Source of the DNA: Clostridiaceae bacterium BRH_c20a
Lineage (GTDB): Bacteria > Bacillota > Peptococcia > Peptococcales > BICA1-8
Direction of reading: 5' to 3'
DNA: 64,000 nt
NCBI GenBank assembly: GCA_000961765.1
Contig: LADT01000086.1
Coordinates: 62,001 to 126,000 of the forward strand
Below the pieces are notes generated by a model, which ran no database searches, had not been told where the DNA came from, and saw only the letters and a program-made list of their open reading frames with translations. Below, in pieces: positions 8,974 through 18,238 of the stretch. The position numbers and the translations under genes were made by a program. Within the stretch, counting starts at the first letter, position 1. Each line of letters opens with the position of its first letter.

Positions 8974-9058
8974 CTTGTTCACTCCCGTCCATTTTTTAAA
9001 AGGGTTTTTTACGGACATATCGAATATAGTAGTTATAATTATTTTCCATCCCTATGAC

Positions 9059-9106
9059 CACTATATCTAGTACTAATTAATATTCTAACCAACTATATCT
9101 AGTATG
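9059..9106 (-). promoter_or_regulatory. Two tandem NrdR boxes upstream of nrdR
   Basis: CACTATATCTAGTACT (9059-9074) and AACTATATCTAGTATG (9091-9106) match the NrdR box consensus (acaCwAtATaTwGtgt) and lie 32 bp apart, about three helix turns, which is the usual paired arrangement. They lie about 85-135 bp upstream of the nrdR start. Confidence 0.85.
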
Positions 9107-9129
9107 TCAAACCATTTATTTCCAAAATA

Positions 9130-9153
9130 AAAAACGGGCTCAGCCCGTTTTTT
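9130..9153 (-). terminator. Intrinsic terminator after ymxH
   Basis: AAAAACGGGC / GCCCGTTTTT with a 3-nt loop followed on the minus strand by a T-rich tract. It separates the ymxH transcript from the nrdR promoter. Confidence 0.8.
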
Positions 9154-9175
9154 AAGTCGATAGACGCTAGTCGAT

Positions 9176-9460
9176 TCATCTAATCCATTCCTCCGTTCGC
9201 TCTTTGCGAGGCATTTCAGGAAACTGCTGTGCTTCCACCAAAATTACATCAACCCCAATTCGGACAATCTTTTCCCAGGGTACTACGTAATCTTCCCGTC
9301 GCCCAAAAATGTTAAAAAACCTGCCATTTCCAGGAAGGATTAATGCTGTAATTCTCCCTGTCTCGACATCAATATCAATATCCTTAATTGGACCAAGTCT
9401 TCTTCCATCAATAACATTAATTATTTCTCTTTCTTGTAAATCAGATACCTTGGCCAGCAT
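9176..9460 (-). CDS. ymxH: YlmC/YmxH family PRC-barrel sporulation protein
   Basis: A 94-residue PRC-barrel protein: MLAKVSDLQEREIINVIDGRRLG followed by the IDVETGRITALILPG beta-rich core. YlmC/YmxH proteins are conserved in endospore formers and usually lie next to sigG or dapG; their exact role is unclear. Here the gene follows spoIIR, in line with the normal sporulation neighbourhood. A GGAGGGG motif precedes the ATG. Confidence 0.85.
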   Translation of the reverse strand: MLAKVSDLQEREIINVIDGRRLGPIKDIDIDVETGRITALILPGNGRFFNIFGRREDYVVPWEKIVRIGVDVILVEAQQFPEMPRKERTEEWIR

Positions 9461-9520
9461 AAAAACCCCTCCTTACTGGTGGACAATATATTTATATTTA
9501 ATAAATGTCCCTTTCATGAC

Positions 9521-9549
9521 AAAAAAATAAAATCGCCTTAAGGCGATTT
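9521..9549 (-). terminator. Intrinsic terminator overlapping the end of spoIIR
   Basis: The perfect palindrome AAATCGCCTTAAGGCGATTT includes the spoIIR stop codon and is followed on the minus strand by TTTTATTTTTTT, a strong terminator that saves space by using the last codons of the gene as stem. Confidence 0.85.
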
Positions 9550-10137
9550 AGAAAAACTACATACTTTTAACAGAACCTCTCTGTATTCTAGCCAAAATTC
9601 TTTTAATATTATTTTTTCTGATTTCTTTATATTAGTTACTACAGGCACTGTCTTATTATCTTCCACTTTCTTGCTTCGTTGCTCTTGCACCCAGTCACCA
9701 TGACAGATAGGCGGAAATAAAACACACCACCAATTAGCACCTTTACCTTCGCCAATTATTACTTTTAGGGCTAAGTATTTTCCTGCCGGCAACACTATTT
9801 CTTTATATTTACGGGTTGGAAAATCGGACTCTACTAGCTCTAACCCTATGGGATAAGTAAATCCCATTTGGCATATATTTTTTTCGATTTTACTTTGTAA
9901 TGTGTTATGGTTCTGCTTTAGATATTTTTTTGTTTCTTCAATAGTACCTATCTTCTGCAATAGATTTAGTTCAGTTAATATTAAATCCCTAATTTCAAGC
10001 TTTAACTCCTGATCCTGATATTCATCGGAGTTAGCTATAACATGCAGTCGAATTATTGCATTTTCTTCAGCTTGAGCCATGGGTTGAAGAGCAAAACAAG
10101 ATATTAAAGCTACCAAAAATACTAGCCTCTTTAGCAC
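9538..10137 (-). CDS. spoIIR: Stage II sporulation protein R
   Basis: 199 residues with an N-terminal signal segment (about 1-22, ending AQA) and the SpoIIR core NAIIRLHVIANSDEYQDQELKLEIRD. SpoIIR is made in the forespore under sigma F, exported, and triggers SpoIIGA to process pro-sigma E in the mother cell. Its target pair spoIIGA-sigE lies about 11 kb away in this window. It sits 15 nt downstream of sigG. Confidence 0.93.
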   Translation of the reverse strand: MLKRLVFLVALISCFALQPMAQAEENAIIRLHVIANSDEYQDQELKLEIRDLILTELNLLQKIGTIEETKKYLKQNHNTLQSKIEKNICQMGFTYPIGLELVESDFPTRKYKEIVLPAGKYLALKVIIGEGKGANWWCVLFPPICHGDWVQEQRSKKVEDNKTVPVVTNIKKSEKIILKEFWLEYREVLLKVCSFSKSP

Positions 10138-10152
10138 TTATAACACCCCTCT

Positions 10153-10926
10153 TCACATATGTTTTTTCATATGGCTGAGGGCTGCCTTTTCTAAACGACT
10201 GACCTGAGCTTGAGATATACCTATTTCATCGGCCACTTCCATTTGTGTTTTCCCGTCAAAAAATCTTAAGGTTAAAATTAACCTTTCCCTTTCATTAAGC
10301 TTACGAAGGGCTTCTTTTACAGCAATACCTTCTAACCAGTTATAATCAGTATTTTTATCATCACCCACCTGGTCCATAACAAAAATAGGATCTCCACCGT
10401 CATGGTAAATTGGTTCAAATAATGATACAGGCTCTTGGATGGCATCTAATGCAAATACTATTTCTTCCCTGGGCAGCTTTAATTCATTAGCTATTTCGGT
10501 AATAGTAGGCTCTTTTGAGTGCCTATTTACGAGGGAATCCCGAACCTGAAGAGCTTTATAGGCAATATCCCGCAAAGAACGACTGACCCTTATCGGGTTA
10601 TTATCCCTTAAATATCTTCTGATTTCACCAATTATCATGGGTACCGCATAGGTAGAAAATTTTACATTTTGGCTTAAATCGAAATTGTCAATAGCTTTCA
10701 TTAAGCCTATACAGCCAACCTGAAACAGATCATCAACATATTCTCCCCTATTAGTAAACCTTTGGATAACACTTAATACCAAACGCAAGTTACCCTGAAT
10801 CAGTTTTTCCCTTGATTCTTCATCTCCCGCCTGCAGCTTTTTAAATAACTCTCGCATTTTAGTATTGTTTAAAACGGGTAATTTAGCAGTATCTACTCCA
10901 CAGATTTCAACTTTATTTATTATCAA
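10153..10926 (-). CDS. sigG: Forespore-specific RNA polymerase sigma-G factor
   Basis: 257 residues with near-identity to SigG across NKVEICGVDT, NLRLVLSVIQRF, GEYVDDLFQVGCIGLMKAIDNFDL and DNNPIRVSRSLRDIAYKA (regions 2 and 3) and a C-terminal region 4 HTH (TQMEVADEIGISQAQVSRLEK). It drives late forespore genes. Start is TTG behind a GGGGGG ribosome site, giving MIINKVEICG. In most spore formers sigG directly follows sigE; here it does not, so it must rely on its own upstream region (10927-11080). Confidence 0.96.
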   Translation of the reverse strand: MIINKVEICGVDTAKLPVLNNTKMRELFKKLQAGDEESREKLIQGNLRLVLSVIQRFTNRGEYVDDLFQVGCIGLMKAIDNFDLSQNVKFSTYAVPMIIGEIRRYLRDNNPIRVSRSLRDIAYKALQVRDSLVNRHSKEPTITEIANELKLPREEIVFALDAIQEPVSLFEPIYHDGGDPIFVMDQVGDDKNTDYNWLEGIAVKEALRKLNERERLILTLRFFDGKTQMEVADEIGISQAQVSRLEKAALSHMKKHM

Positions 10927-11083
10927 TCTAATTTACCCCCCTGACTTCAGAGCTTACTTTAGTTATTACCTTGGAGCAGGGGGTTTATTCTAAGAAAAGG
11001 ATAAAAATGGTTGGTATTCATAAAGTGTTTTCATTCTGAGATTTGTAAATTTCACTACAAAAAGATAAACCTTTTCAACATTT

Positions 11084-11110
11084 AAAAAACTGAGCTAGGC
11101 TCAGTTTTTT
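11084..11110 (-). terminator. Intrinsic terminator of the catabolic operon
   Basis: AAAAAACTGAGC / GCTCAGTTTTTT with a 3-nt loop, downstream of the last operon gene (small hydratase subunit) and upstream of the sigG promoter region. The 110 nt between it and the gene are oddly GC-rich with short direct repeats (GTCCATTGTC, GTCCATGGTC). Confidence 0.8.
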
Positions 11111-11223
11111 GCGTCTACTCGTGGGCGCGTGAGCAAGTGGGCGCGAAAAAACTATGGTCCATTGTCTAGAGTCCATGGTCTACGGAAGCGCACGGGCAGT
11201 TCTCTTACTTCTTTCCCATGCTT

Positions 11224-11712
11224 TTATTGTCTGGCTTTATTCTTAAGATACGCTTTGAGACTGCCATCTTCGATTATCTTAAGTACATGAGAGGGAATAC
11301 CAACTCCTTGGTACTCCTCCCCTTTAGTAAGGTTTTCCACTTTGCCGGTTAACACATCAACTACCAGTTCGTCCCCTTCATCGATGGAGGATGTGTCTAA
11401 CTCTACCACCGGGAGTCCAATGTTAATAGCGTTTCTATAAAATATACGGGCAAAACTTTTAGCAACAATAGCCTTAATATTATTAGCTTTTAACACCAAA
11501 GGAGCAGTTTCGCGACTGGAACCAGAACCGAAATTTTCACCAACTACCATAATGTCAAGGAACTTTACCTTAGTTGTAAAATCATCGTCAATTCCCTCCA
11601 TAGCATGTTCTGCCTGTTTTTCAATAGATAATTGCATATAGGCTCCTGGGGAAATAATATCGGTGTTTATATTGTCTCCATATTTTAGCGCTTTTCCACT
11701 TATCGGTTTCAT
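11224..11712 (-). CDS. LeuD-type small subunit of an aconitase-family hydro-lyase
   Basis: A 162-residue swivelling-domain protein with GKALKYGDNINTDIISPG, the GSGSSRE motif that contacts the substrate carboxylate, and AIVAKSFARIFYRNAINIGLP. It pairs with the large subunit encoded 11 nt upstream. The family includes isopropylmalate isomerase, homoaconitase, methylmalate and 2,3-dimethylmalate dehydratases. Because no leucine genes are adjacent and the neighbours are a CoA-transferase and a lyase, a catabolic hydratase of a methylated C4-C6 dicarboxylate is more likely than leucine synthesis. Confidence 0.85.
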   Translation of the reverse strand: MKPISGKALKYGDNINTDIISPGAYMQLSIEKQAEHAMEGIDDDFTTKVKFLDIMVVGENFGSGSSRETAPLVLKANNIKAIVAKSFARIFYRNAINIGLPVVELDTSSIDEGDELVVDVLTGKVENLTKGEEYQGVGIPSHVLKIIEDGSLKAYLKNKARQ

Positions 11713-11722
11713 TTGACACCTC

Positions 11723-12979
11723 CTATAAAAAATTCCTGGGATCGGTAATCATACCGGCAATGGCAGATGCCGCAACAGTCATGGGGGATGCAAGGAAAAC
11801 TTCCGCCTTTTTACTACCCATGCGGCCGATAAAGTTTCTATTTGAAGAAGAAATACATCTTTCACCATCACCTAAAACGCCATTGGTAAAACCGCCGCAG
11901 GCTCCGCAAGCTGGAGCAGAAATAACGCAACCTGCTTCTGCTAAAATATCAAGATAGCCCAATTTACTTGCCTCCCGCCAAACTTTCTCTGAAGCAGGTA
12001 CTATCAAGCAACGCACTTTTTTACTTACCTTTCTCCCCTTTAAAATCTTTGCTGCAGATGCGAAGTCCGTCAAACGGCCGCCGGTACAGCTGCCAATATA
12101 ACACTGATCAAGCACTTGCCCTTCATAGTCGGTTACCGGATATACGTTATCCACCTCATGGGGTGCTGCAAGGGTCGGCGTCAACTTAGTGGCGTCAAAT
12201 TCCAAGACTTCTCTATAAGCTGCGTTGTCATCACTTATAAAATACTCACCGTCATTTTTACCAATAGAATCTAAAAAGTCCCCCACTTTCTCATCAGGCT
12301 TTATTAAACCGGTCTTTGCTCCCATCTCTACTGCCATATTGGTAAAAACCAAGCGTTCATCAAGAGGTAAGTTTCTAATTAAGGAGCCGCCAAACTCCAC
12401 GGCCATATAAGTAGCGCCCCCATGACCAACCTTACCGATGGTTTTTAAGGCAGCGTCTTTAGCCATAACCCCAAGGGAAAATTCACCAACCCAGTTTACA
12501 AGAATGCTTTCCGGCACCCGAAGCCAAATTTCGCCGGTTAAGAGAACCCCTAGCATTTCTGTAGAACCAACATCGGTACCAAAAGCCCCTAGGGCACCGG
12601 CAGTACAGGTATGAGAATCCGTACCTACGACTAAATTCCCCGGGCTAATATGGCCGCCATCTACTAATAGCTGGTGACATGCTCCTTTAAACTGATAAAA
12701 TTCACCAACATTATTTCCCCATGCCCACTCCCTGGTTTTTTTTACCATATTTGCTTGTTCCACTGTAGCAGGCGGCGCTGAGTGATCAGCAATTACTACC
12801 ACCCTCTCAGGGTGTTTAATTTTACCGCCCAATTCTTTAAAATCGTCAGCAAAAATTACCGGTCCCAAAAGATCATGAATCATGGCGGTATCAGGTTTGC
12901 AAAAAACGATATCCCCTGCTTTAACAAAGCTTTTTCCGGAAGCTCGGGCAAGGATTTTTTCCGCTAATGTCATTTGCAT
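11723..12979 (-). CDS. LeuC-type large subunit of an aconitase-family hydro-lyase
   Basis: 418 residues, the short archaeal-type LeuC/HacA/DmdA form. Cluster cysteines are visible in CYIGSCTGGR and in CGACGG near the C-terminus; DSHT in LVVGTDSHTCTAGALG is the substrate-site motif. It would add or remove water across a double bond using a [4Fe-4S] Lewis acid. GGAGGAG precedes ATGCAAATG. Position downstream of the CoA-transferase and lyase genes suggests it makes the 3-hydroxy acid that is then activated and cleaved. Isopropylmalate isomerase remains possible. Confidence 0.88.
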   Translation of the reverse strand: MQMTLAEKILARASGKSFVKAGDIVFCKPDTAMIHDLLGPVIFADDFKELGGKIKHPERVVVIADHSAPPATVEQANMVKKTREWAWGNNVGEFYQFKGACHQLLVDGGHISPGNLVVGTDSHTCTAGALGAFGTDVGSTEMLGVLLTGEIWLRVPESILVNWVGEFSLGVMAKDAALKTIGKVGHGGATYMAVEFGGSLIRNLPLDERLVFTNMAVEMGAKTGLIKPDEKVGDFLDSIGKNDGEYFISDDNAAYREVLEFDATKLTPTLAAPHEVDNVYPVTDYEGQVLDQCYIGSCTGGRLTDFASAAKILKGRKVSKKVRCLIVPASEKVWREASKLGYLDILAEAGCVISAPACGACGGFTNGVLGDGERCISSSNRNFIGRMGSKKAEVFLASPMTVAASAIAGMITDPRNFL

Positions 12980-12981
12980 TC

Positions 12982-13386
12982 TTACTCCTCCTTCGTTTTC
13001 ACAAATTGACTAAATACCCCAAATACCCCTTCTCTTTTAAGCCAAGCCACATCCCAATCAACACCAGGAATAGGCTCATCATGCATCGGTTCAGCCCCGG
13101 CAGCCCTTGCCATCTTAAGATGTTTTTCAATACTGTCCACCTCAAAAGCGATGTGGAAAAAGCCCTCGCCATGCTCTTCTAAATAGTTATAGGCTCGGGT
13201 ACCTTTTTCTACCGGCATAATTAGTTCAAAAAGAACATCGCCTACATTAAAAAAAGCAACTTCAATTCCCCGGGGCGGGAATGCCTGTCTCCCGTAAACC
13301 TTGACCCCAAAAGCATTTTCATAGAGAACTGCTGCTTTATCCAAATCCCGAACCAAATAAGCAATATGATGTATTTTTTTAAACAT
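12982..13386 (-). CDS. VOC-family protein, methylmalonyl-CoA-epimerase-like
   Basis: A 134-residue vicinal-oxygen-chelate protein. It begins MFKKIHHIAYLVRDLDKAAVLYENAFG and has a matching second half (FFHIAFEVDSIEKHLKMA), with metal ligands His in HIAY and His in HIAF and Glu in LFELIMP. Its closest recognisable relatives are methylmalonyl-CoA epimerases. In this operon it may epimerise the acyl-CoA made by the CoA-transferase so that the lyase can accept it. It overlaps the MFS gene upstream by a few bases. Confidence 0.75.
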   Translation of the reverse strand: MFKKIHHIAYLVRDLDKAAVLYENAFGVKVYGRQAFPPRGIEVAFFNVGDVLFELIMPVEKGTRAYNYLEEHGEGFFHIAFEVDSIEKHLKMARAAGAEPMHDEPIPGVDWDVAWLKREGVFGVFSQFVKTKEE

Positions 13387-14551
13387 TTAATTCCTCTTTT
13401 CTTGGTAAATTTAGGATAGAAAAAACTAAAGAAAAAATAATACTCAAAGCCACCGATATTAATACAACCTCCTTTCCAAAAAGAAGGGCGGCCGGCGGCA
13501 GTAAAAGTGGTCCAAAAAAAGAACCCAAGTCCCGTTCAAAGCGCCAGTACCCAAGTACACTTCCCGATAATCCTTTGGGGGCCAAATCACCGGAAAATGC
13601 TTCAGCAGCAGGTGATAATATGCCAATTCCTGCACCCATTAAAAAAGAAGCAACAGTCATGAAACCTGGCCAAAGCAAAAATAAACCCAAAAGGGAAACT
13701 AGATTACCTGCAAGAATAATGTTCTTACGCCCCAACTTATCAGACATAATGCCGCCAAAGGGCTGAAAAATAGCAAAACTCAAAGTAAAAAAAGTTATAT
13801 AAAGGCCGGCGTCTAAAGCACTATCAGAAAAGAAAAGGGGCAGCATCACTACCACTATGCCATCCTCAACAATTTTTGCCAAAAATCCAGCAACACCAAG
13901 GGCCAAGAATTTAACATCAGTCATAGAGAGTTTAACCACTGTCAGCCAATCTTTAGCAAGAGCAAGGCTTTTTTTCACTTCCGTTTCCTCGGGCGTTCTT
14001 TTATCAAGAAATTTAAAAGAAATATACGCACTAAGAAGGCCAATACCTGCAAAAATTAGCATCTCCGCCTGAAAACCAATCAAATTATAAAGAAAAGTTG
14101 CAATCAAACCGGAAAGAGTAATTCCAACCCAGAAAAAACCTTTTTGAATACCAAACACCGTACCTCTGCTTGACACATCGGTATAATCAGAAAGAATAGT
14201 CATAGCAGCAGTTGTAGCCCAGGCAAGGCCCATGCCAATTAAGGCCCGAGATAAGGCAATGCCGAGACCGCTTTCTAAAAATGCCAGAAGACCATATCCC
14301 AAAAGAGCATAAAGAAGAGTACCTGCTACTAAGTTTGACCTCCGGGAAAAACGATCAGTAAAAAAACCTCCGGCAATATTCATTACTGCCCGGGGTAAAC
14401 CAAAAAAGGAAATAAAAAGGCCTACCGTGGCAGCGTCAATAGATAAAGTTTTTAAATGCCATGAAAGGACGGCCCGCTGGGCCCCGTATCCTAAAATCGA
14501 AAGAAACGAGACCCAGTAAACAACCTGAACATTCCGGTTGAACCGTTTCAT
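13379..14551 (-). CDS. MFS transporter of the sigma-54-controlled catabolic operon
   Basis: 390 residues, about 12 membrane segments, with GGFFTDRFSRRSN in loop 2-3 and GGIMSDKLGRKN in loop 8-9, the duplicated MFS signature. It overlaps the VOC gene and follows the CoA-transferase gene by 1 nt, so it is translationally tied to the pathway. Together with the SSS symporter it gives the operon two carriers, perhaps one for uptake and one for product or exchange. Confidence 0.82.
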   Translation of the reverse strand: MKRFNRNVQVVYWVSFLSILGYGAQRAVLSWHLKTLSIDAATVGLFISFFGLPRAVMNIAGGFFTDRFSRRSNLVAGTLLYALLGYGLLAFLESGLGIALSRALIGMGLAWATTAAMTILSDYTDVSSRGTVFGIQKGFFWVGITLSGLIATFLYNLIGFQAEMLIFAGIGLLSAYISFKFLDKRTPEETEVKKSLALAKDWLTVVKLSMTDVKFLALGVAGFLAKIVEDGIVVVMLPLFFSDSALDAGLYITFFTLSFAIFQPFGGIMSDKLGRKNIILAGNLVSLLGLFLLWPGFMTVASFLMGAGIGILSPAAEAFSGDLAPKGLSGSVLGYWRFERDLGSFFGPLLLPPAALLFGKEVVLISVALSIIFSLVFSILNLPRKEELNV

Positions 14552-15748
14552 CTAAATAATTCCTTTCACCTTAAAGTTTAAGTATTCCTCTTCGGTAAGA
14601 CCGGCCACTTTTAAATAAACTTCTTCGTTATGCTCACCTAGTGCCGGACCAACCCAATCTACAGAGCCCGGAGTTTCACTTAATTTAGGCACAATACCCG
14701 GTTGCTTAATCTCACCCCAAATTTTATCCACTACATCAAGAATCATATCCCGGGCCTGGTAATGGGGATCTTCTGAAATTTCTTTCATAGAATAAATGGG
14801 ACCGGCAGGAATAGAGCTTTTGTTAAGCATTTTATCAAGCTCTGATAAAGTAAAGCCTTTTGTCCAGTCATTTACTATTTCATCAAGTTCATCCTGTACT
14901 TCACCCCGGGCAAGATGGGTGGCATACCGAGTATTATCTGCCATTTCCGGCCTTCCCATCAGTTTGCAAAGCCGGCGGAAGATATTATCGTTATTTGCAC
15001 CAATAATAATATGCTTAGCATCTTTAGTATCATAGGCATTAGATGGAGCGATTTTTGGCAGTTTTGTACCGGTACGCTCCTTTATTGCTCCGGTTCTGTA
15101 AAATTCCGTAAGCTGCCCTTCCATTAATGCAAACACTGCCTCATAAAGAGCAATATCAATATACTGCCCACTGCCGCCGTTAATATCGCGATTATAAACC
15201 GCCATCATTGCACCCAAAGCGCCGAAAAGACTGGCTAAAGAATCGCCAATAGAGATACCCACCCGTGTAGGCGGCCGATCAGGATAGCCGGTAAGATAAC
15301 GCAAACCACCCATGGCTTCACCAATTGATCCAAAACCTACTTTATCTTTATATGGCCCGTCTTGGCCAAACCCGGAAATTCTCACCATAATAAGGCCGGG
15401 ATTAACTTTTTTAAGATCTTCATAACCAAGACCCCAGTCTTCCATCCGTCCGGGTCGAAAGTTTTCAACTAAGATGTCTGCTTCACCAATAAGTCTTTTG
15501 GCCAATTCCTGGCCCTCTTTCTCTCTTAAATTTAAGGTAACACATTTCTTATTTCTTGCTTGGGCAGTCCACCAAAGAGAGCGGTTTTCTTTTACTGCCT
15601 CACCCCAAACTCTTAAAGGATCACCATCTTTTGGTGGTTCAATTTTTATCACTTCTGCACCAAAATCCGCCAGCAGCCGACCGCAAAACGGCCCGGCAAT
15701 CAATGTTCCCATTTCTACGACCCTTAGGCCTTCTAATGGTTTATTCAT
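14552..15748 (-). CDS. Class III (CaiB/BaiF) CoA-transferase
   Basis: 398 residues with the family opening LEGLRVVEMGTLIAGPFCGRLLADFGAEVIKIE, the NFRPGRME motif and the catalytic aspartate in GISIGDSLASLFG. Such enzymes move CoA between carboxylic acids; the family includes succinate-hydroxymethylglutarate and citramalate/itaconate CoA-transferases. The neighbouring HMG-CoA-lyase-type gene makes a 3-hydroxy-3-methyl dicarboxylic acid the natural acceptor. A frameless 1-nt junction with the MFS gene indicates one transcript. Confidence 0.87.
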   Translation of the reverse strand: MNKPLEGLRVVEMGTLIAGPFCGRLLADFGAEVIKIEPPKDGDPLRVWGEAVKENRSLWWTAQARNKKCVTLNLREKEGQELAKRLIGEADILVENFRPGRMEDWGLGYEDLKKVNPGLIMVRISGFGQDGPYKDKVGFGSIGEAMGGLRYLTGYPDRPPTRVGISIGDSLASLFGALGAMMAVYNRDINGGSGQYIDIALYEAVFALMEGQLTEFYRTGAIKERTGTKLPKIAPSNAYDTKDAKHIIIGANNDNIFRRLCKLMGRPEMADNTRYATHLARGEVQDELDEIVNDWTKGFTLSELDKMLNKSSIPAGPIYSMKEISEDPHYQARDMILDVVDKIWGEIKQPGIVPKLSETPGSVDWVGPALGEHNEEVYLKVAGLTEEEYLNFKVKGII

Positions 15749-15766
15749 TTTATCAACTCCTCGTAT

Positions 15767-16678
15767 TTAACTGCAGGGATAAAGGTCCGTGGATTTCCCG
15801 GCCTTAAGTATTTGTCCGGGAAGGCTTCTGCCAATTAACTTTTCAAGATACTTACCAAGATCAATTAAACCACCAAGGTCAATGCCGGTTTCTACACCCA
15901 TTTCGTGAAGCATATGCACCACATCTTCTGTAGGGACATTTCCTGTAGCACCGGGGGCAAAGGGGCAACCGCCAAGACCGCCAAGAGAAGCGTCAAAACT
16001 AGCTACTCCCGCCTGCAAACCTGCAACAATGTTCGCCAGACCCATATTTCGGGTATTGTGAAAATGAAGCGTTACCGCTAAATCAAGGTGCTTTTCCACA
16101 AATGCTTTCATCATGCGGTAAACCTGGATAGGATTGGCCATCCCGGTAGTATCTGCAAAAGTAATACCTGAGGCGCCAAGAGAAAGCACTTTTTCCGCCA
16201 AAGAAATAACTTGACTTTCTGAAACCCGGCCTTCAAAAGGACAGCCAAAACTGGTGGCCACAGTGACATTTACCGAGATTTTTCCGGCCAGAGCAATGAT
16301 TTCCTCGGCATTTTTTAAAGAGTCCATAACACTCATGTGTAAATTCTTCATATTATGGGTTTCAGAAGCACTAAAGACGATATTTAATTCACCAACCCCG
16401 GCACTAAGGGCTCTTTCTGCCCCTTTTAAATTAGGTACTAATGCGGAAAAAACTACTCCGTCAATACCCTTCACTGCTTCTATCACCTCTTTTGAGTCCT
16501 GCATCTGGGGAACGGCCTTAGGGCTCACAAAAGAAGTGGCTTCTATTTTTTTAAAACCTAACCGGGCAAGCCCCTTTACAATAGAAATCTTATCTTCGGT
16601 GGGAATAAATTCTTTTTCTAATTGGAAACCATCACGACAGCCTACATCGATAACATCTGCCTTTTTCGGAATATTCAT
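15767..16678 (-). CDS. HMG-CoA-lyase-type enzyme (3-hydroxy-3-methylglutaryl- or citramalyl-CoA lyase)
   Basis: 303 residues, DRE-TIM fold. The N-terminal VGCRDGFQLEKEFIPTEDKI carries the Arg-Asp pair, LHFHNTRNMG supplies metal-binding histidines, and GGLGGCPFAPGATGN has the catalytic Cys of HMG-CoA lyases. It would cleave a 3-hydroxy-3-substituted acyl-CoA to acetyl-CoA and a ketone or ketoacid. With the hydratase and CoA-transferase, cleavage of citramalyl-CoA to pyruvate and acetyl-CoA, or of HMG-CoA to acetoacetate and acetyl-CoA, are both possible. Confidence 0.87.
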   Translation of the reverse strand: MNIPKKADVIDVGCRDGFQLEKEFIPTEDKISIVKGLARLGFKKIEATSFVSPKAVPQMQDSKEVIEAVKGIDGVVFSALVPNLKGAERALSAGVGELNIVFSASETHNMKNLHMSVMDSLKNAEEIIALAGKISVNVTVATSFGCPFEGRVSESQVISLAEKVLSLGASGITFADTTGMANPIQVYRMMKAFVEKHLDLAVTLHFHNTRNMGLANIVAGLQAGVASFDASLGGLGGCPFAPGATGNVPTEDVVHMLHEMGVETGIDLGGLIDLGKYLEKLIGRSLPGQILKAGKSTDLYPCS

Positions 16679-16729
16679 ATTATCACCCCAATTATGTATA
16701 ACAGGACAGGAAACCCTGTCCCTAGTTAC

Positions 16730-18238
16730 TTAAAGTGCGGTAGCCTTTTGGTTCTTTATTTGTTCCTCAGCACCCATGCTGACCAGATAGCTGCCGATAA
16801 CACAAATAGTAATGTTTAACACCAAACCAATTACGCCACCGTACCAGCCGGCAATGGTTTTATGGCCGGTCCAAGTCATAATACCTGCCAGGGCGCCACC
16901 GGAGAGCATACCGATAAAAACCGGCCATTTGGAAAGGCGCTTCCAGTAAAGGCCAAGCATAAATGCAGGCGCAATCTGAATTAGGATTTCAAACTTCAGT
17001 ACGAAAATCTCAAAGAGAGTTCCTGGGGGATTCCAAGCAATATAGATAAGAAAAGCTATAACGATAAGGCCGACTATCTTGCCAACTTTAATTTTCTTAG
17101 TGTCCGGTGCACCGGGATTAATGTACCGTCCGTAAATATCCTGAGACACCATACTCTGTAAGGATAAAAGCACAGAGTCAGCAGTAGATATAACAGCCGC
17201 CACGATACCACCGAAAAGCAGAAGCATCATAAAGTAATAAAACCCTCCAAGACCTGCAACCTTATTGGCAAAAAGACCAACAAGCTGCTCTGACCCCATC
17301 TTATCAAGGCCGGGGAAAATTTGTATAGAGATAATACCGATAGCAAAAACAACACCAGTAGTAACAAGCGGCATCCACGCCATACGGGAAAGAGACTTTT
17401 TCAAAATACGTTCACTTTTTGCTGAATAAATTCGCTGAATAGCATGAGGATAAACAGCAGCACCAACACCTACAAGAATAAGCATACTAAACCATTGATT
17501 ATTAACCTTCATTGGCGGTACGGCAATTTTTTCTGGAGCATTAGTGGCAATATAATTTGCAACTTCACCAAAATGACCACCAGTTAGTACAAAGCCTCCG
17601 ATAAGCATTACAGCAAGACCTACAAGAAGAGAAATACCCTGAATAACATCAGTAAAAGCCACAGCTTTCATGCCGCCCAACCATTCGTAAACAACCATGA
17701 CAATTACAAAGAATATTACGGCATACTGATAAGGAATGGTACCGGCCGTAAGGCCCTGAACGCCTTGACCAATAGCTACTAGCTGTTCCAATAGATAGTT
17801 TCCTAAACCCCAAACCATAAAAAAGGTAGCCAGTAAGGATACAGCCTTAGAATTAAAGCGATGCTCCAACCAATCAGTGGGGGTGAGAAACTCATGTCTC
17901 TTGGCCAAAGCATACAGTCGAGGTGCAAAAAGGAGATAACCGCCGATAATAATAATCATATAAGGTACGCTCATCCACCAAGCATAACCCATACGATAAC
18001 CCGAAGCAGCATAGCCAACAACAGTGTTACCGGAATACTGGGTAGCGTAGAGAGTGAAGAATAAAGCAACTAGGCCCAGATTCTTGCCCGCTAAATAATA
18101 ACCAGACATGGTTTCTTGAATATTGGTGCCGGATTTTTTATCGGAAAGATAAGACCAGACACCTACTCCAAGCATTAAAAGAGCATAAACTAGAAGAATA
18201 GTAACGCCACTCCAACCTGAAAAAGTAAGATCGTTCAT
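16730..18238 (-). CDS. Sodium:solute symporter (SSS family)
   Basis: 502 residues with about 13 membrane segments and SSS motifs: GYYLAGKNLGLVALFFTLYATQYSGNTVVGYAASGYRMG with the sodium-site region, and GGIVAAVISTADSVLLSLQSMVSQD in the conserved TM8-9 area. It resembles PanF/MctP monocarboxylate symporters. It starts right after a small DUF3311-like gene, a standard partner. As the first large gene behind the sigma-54 promoter it probably imports the operon's organic acid substrate with Na+. Confidence 0.9.
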   Translation of the reverse strand: MNDLTFSGWSGVTILLVYALLMLGVGVWSYLSDKKSGTNIQETMSGYYLAGKNLGLVALFFTLYATQYSGNTVVGYAASGYRMGYAWWMSVPYMIIIIGGYLLFAPRLYALAKRHEFLTPTDWLEHRFNSKAVSLLATFFMVWGLGNYLLEQLVAIGQGVQGLTAGTIPYQYAVIFFVIVMVVYEWLGGMKAVAFTDVIQGISLLVGLAVMLIGGFVLTGGHFGEVANYIATNAPEKIAVPPMKVNNQWFSMLILVGVGAAVYPHAIQRIYSAKSERILKKSLSRMAWMPLVTTGVVFAIGIISIQIFPGLDKMGSEQLVGLFANKVAGLGGFYYFMMLLLFGGIVAAVISTADSVLLSLQSMVSQDIYGRYINPGAPDTKKIKVGKIVGLIVIAFLIYIAWNPPGTLFEIFVLKFEILIQIAPAFMLGLYWKRLSKWPVFIGMLSGGALAGIMTWTGHKTIAGWYGGVIGLVLNITICVIGSYLVSMGAEEQIKNQKATAL

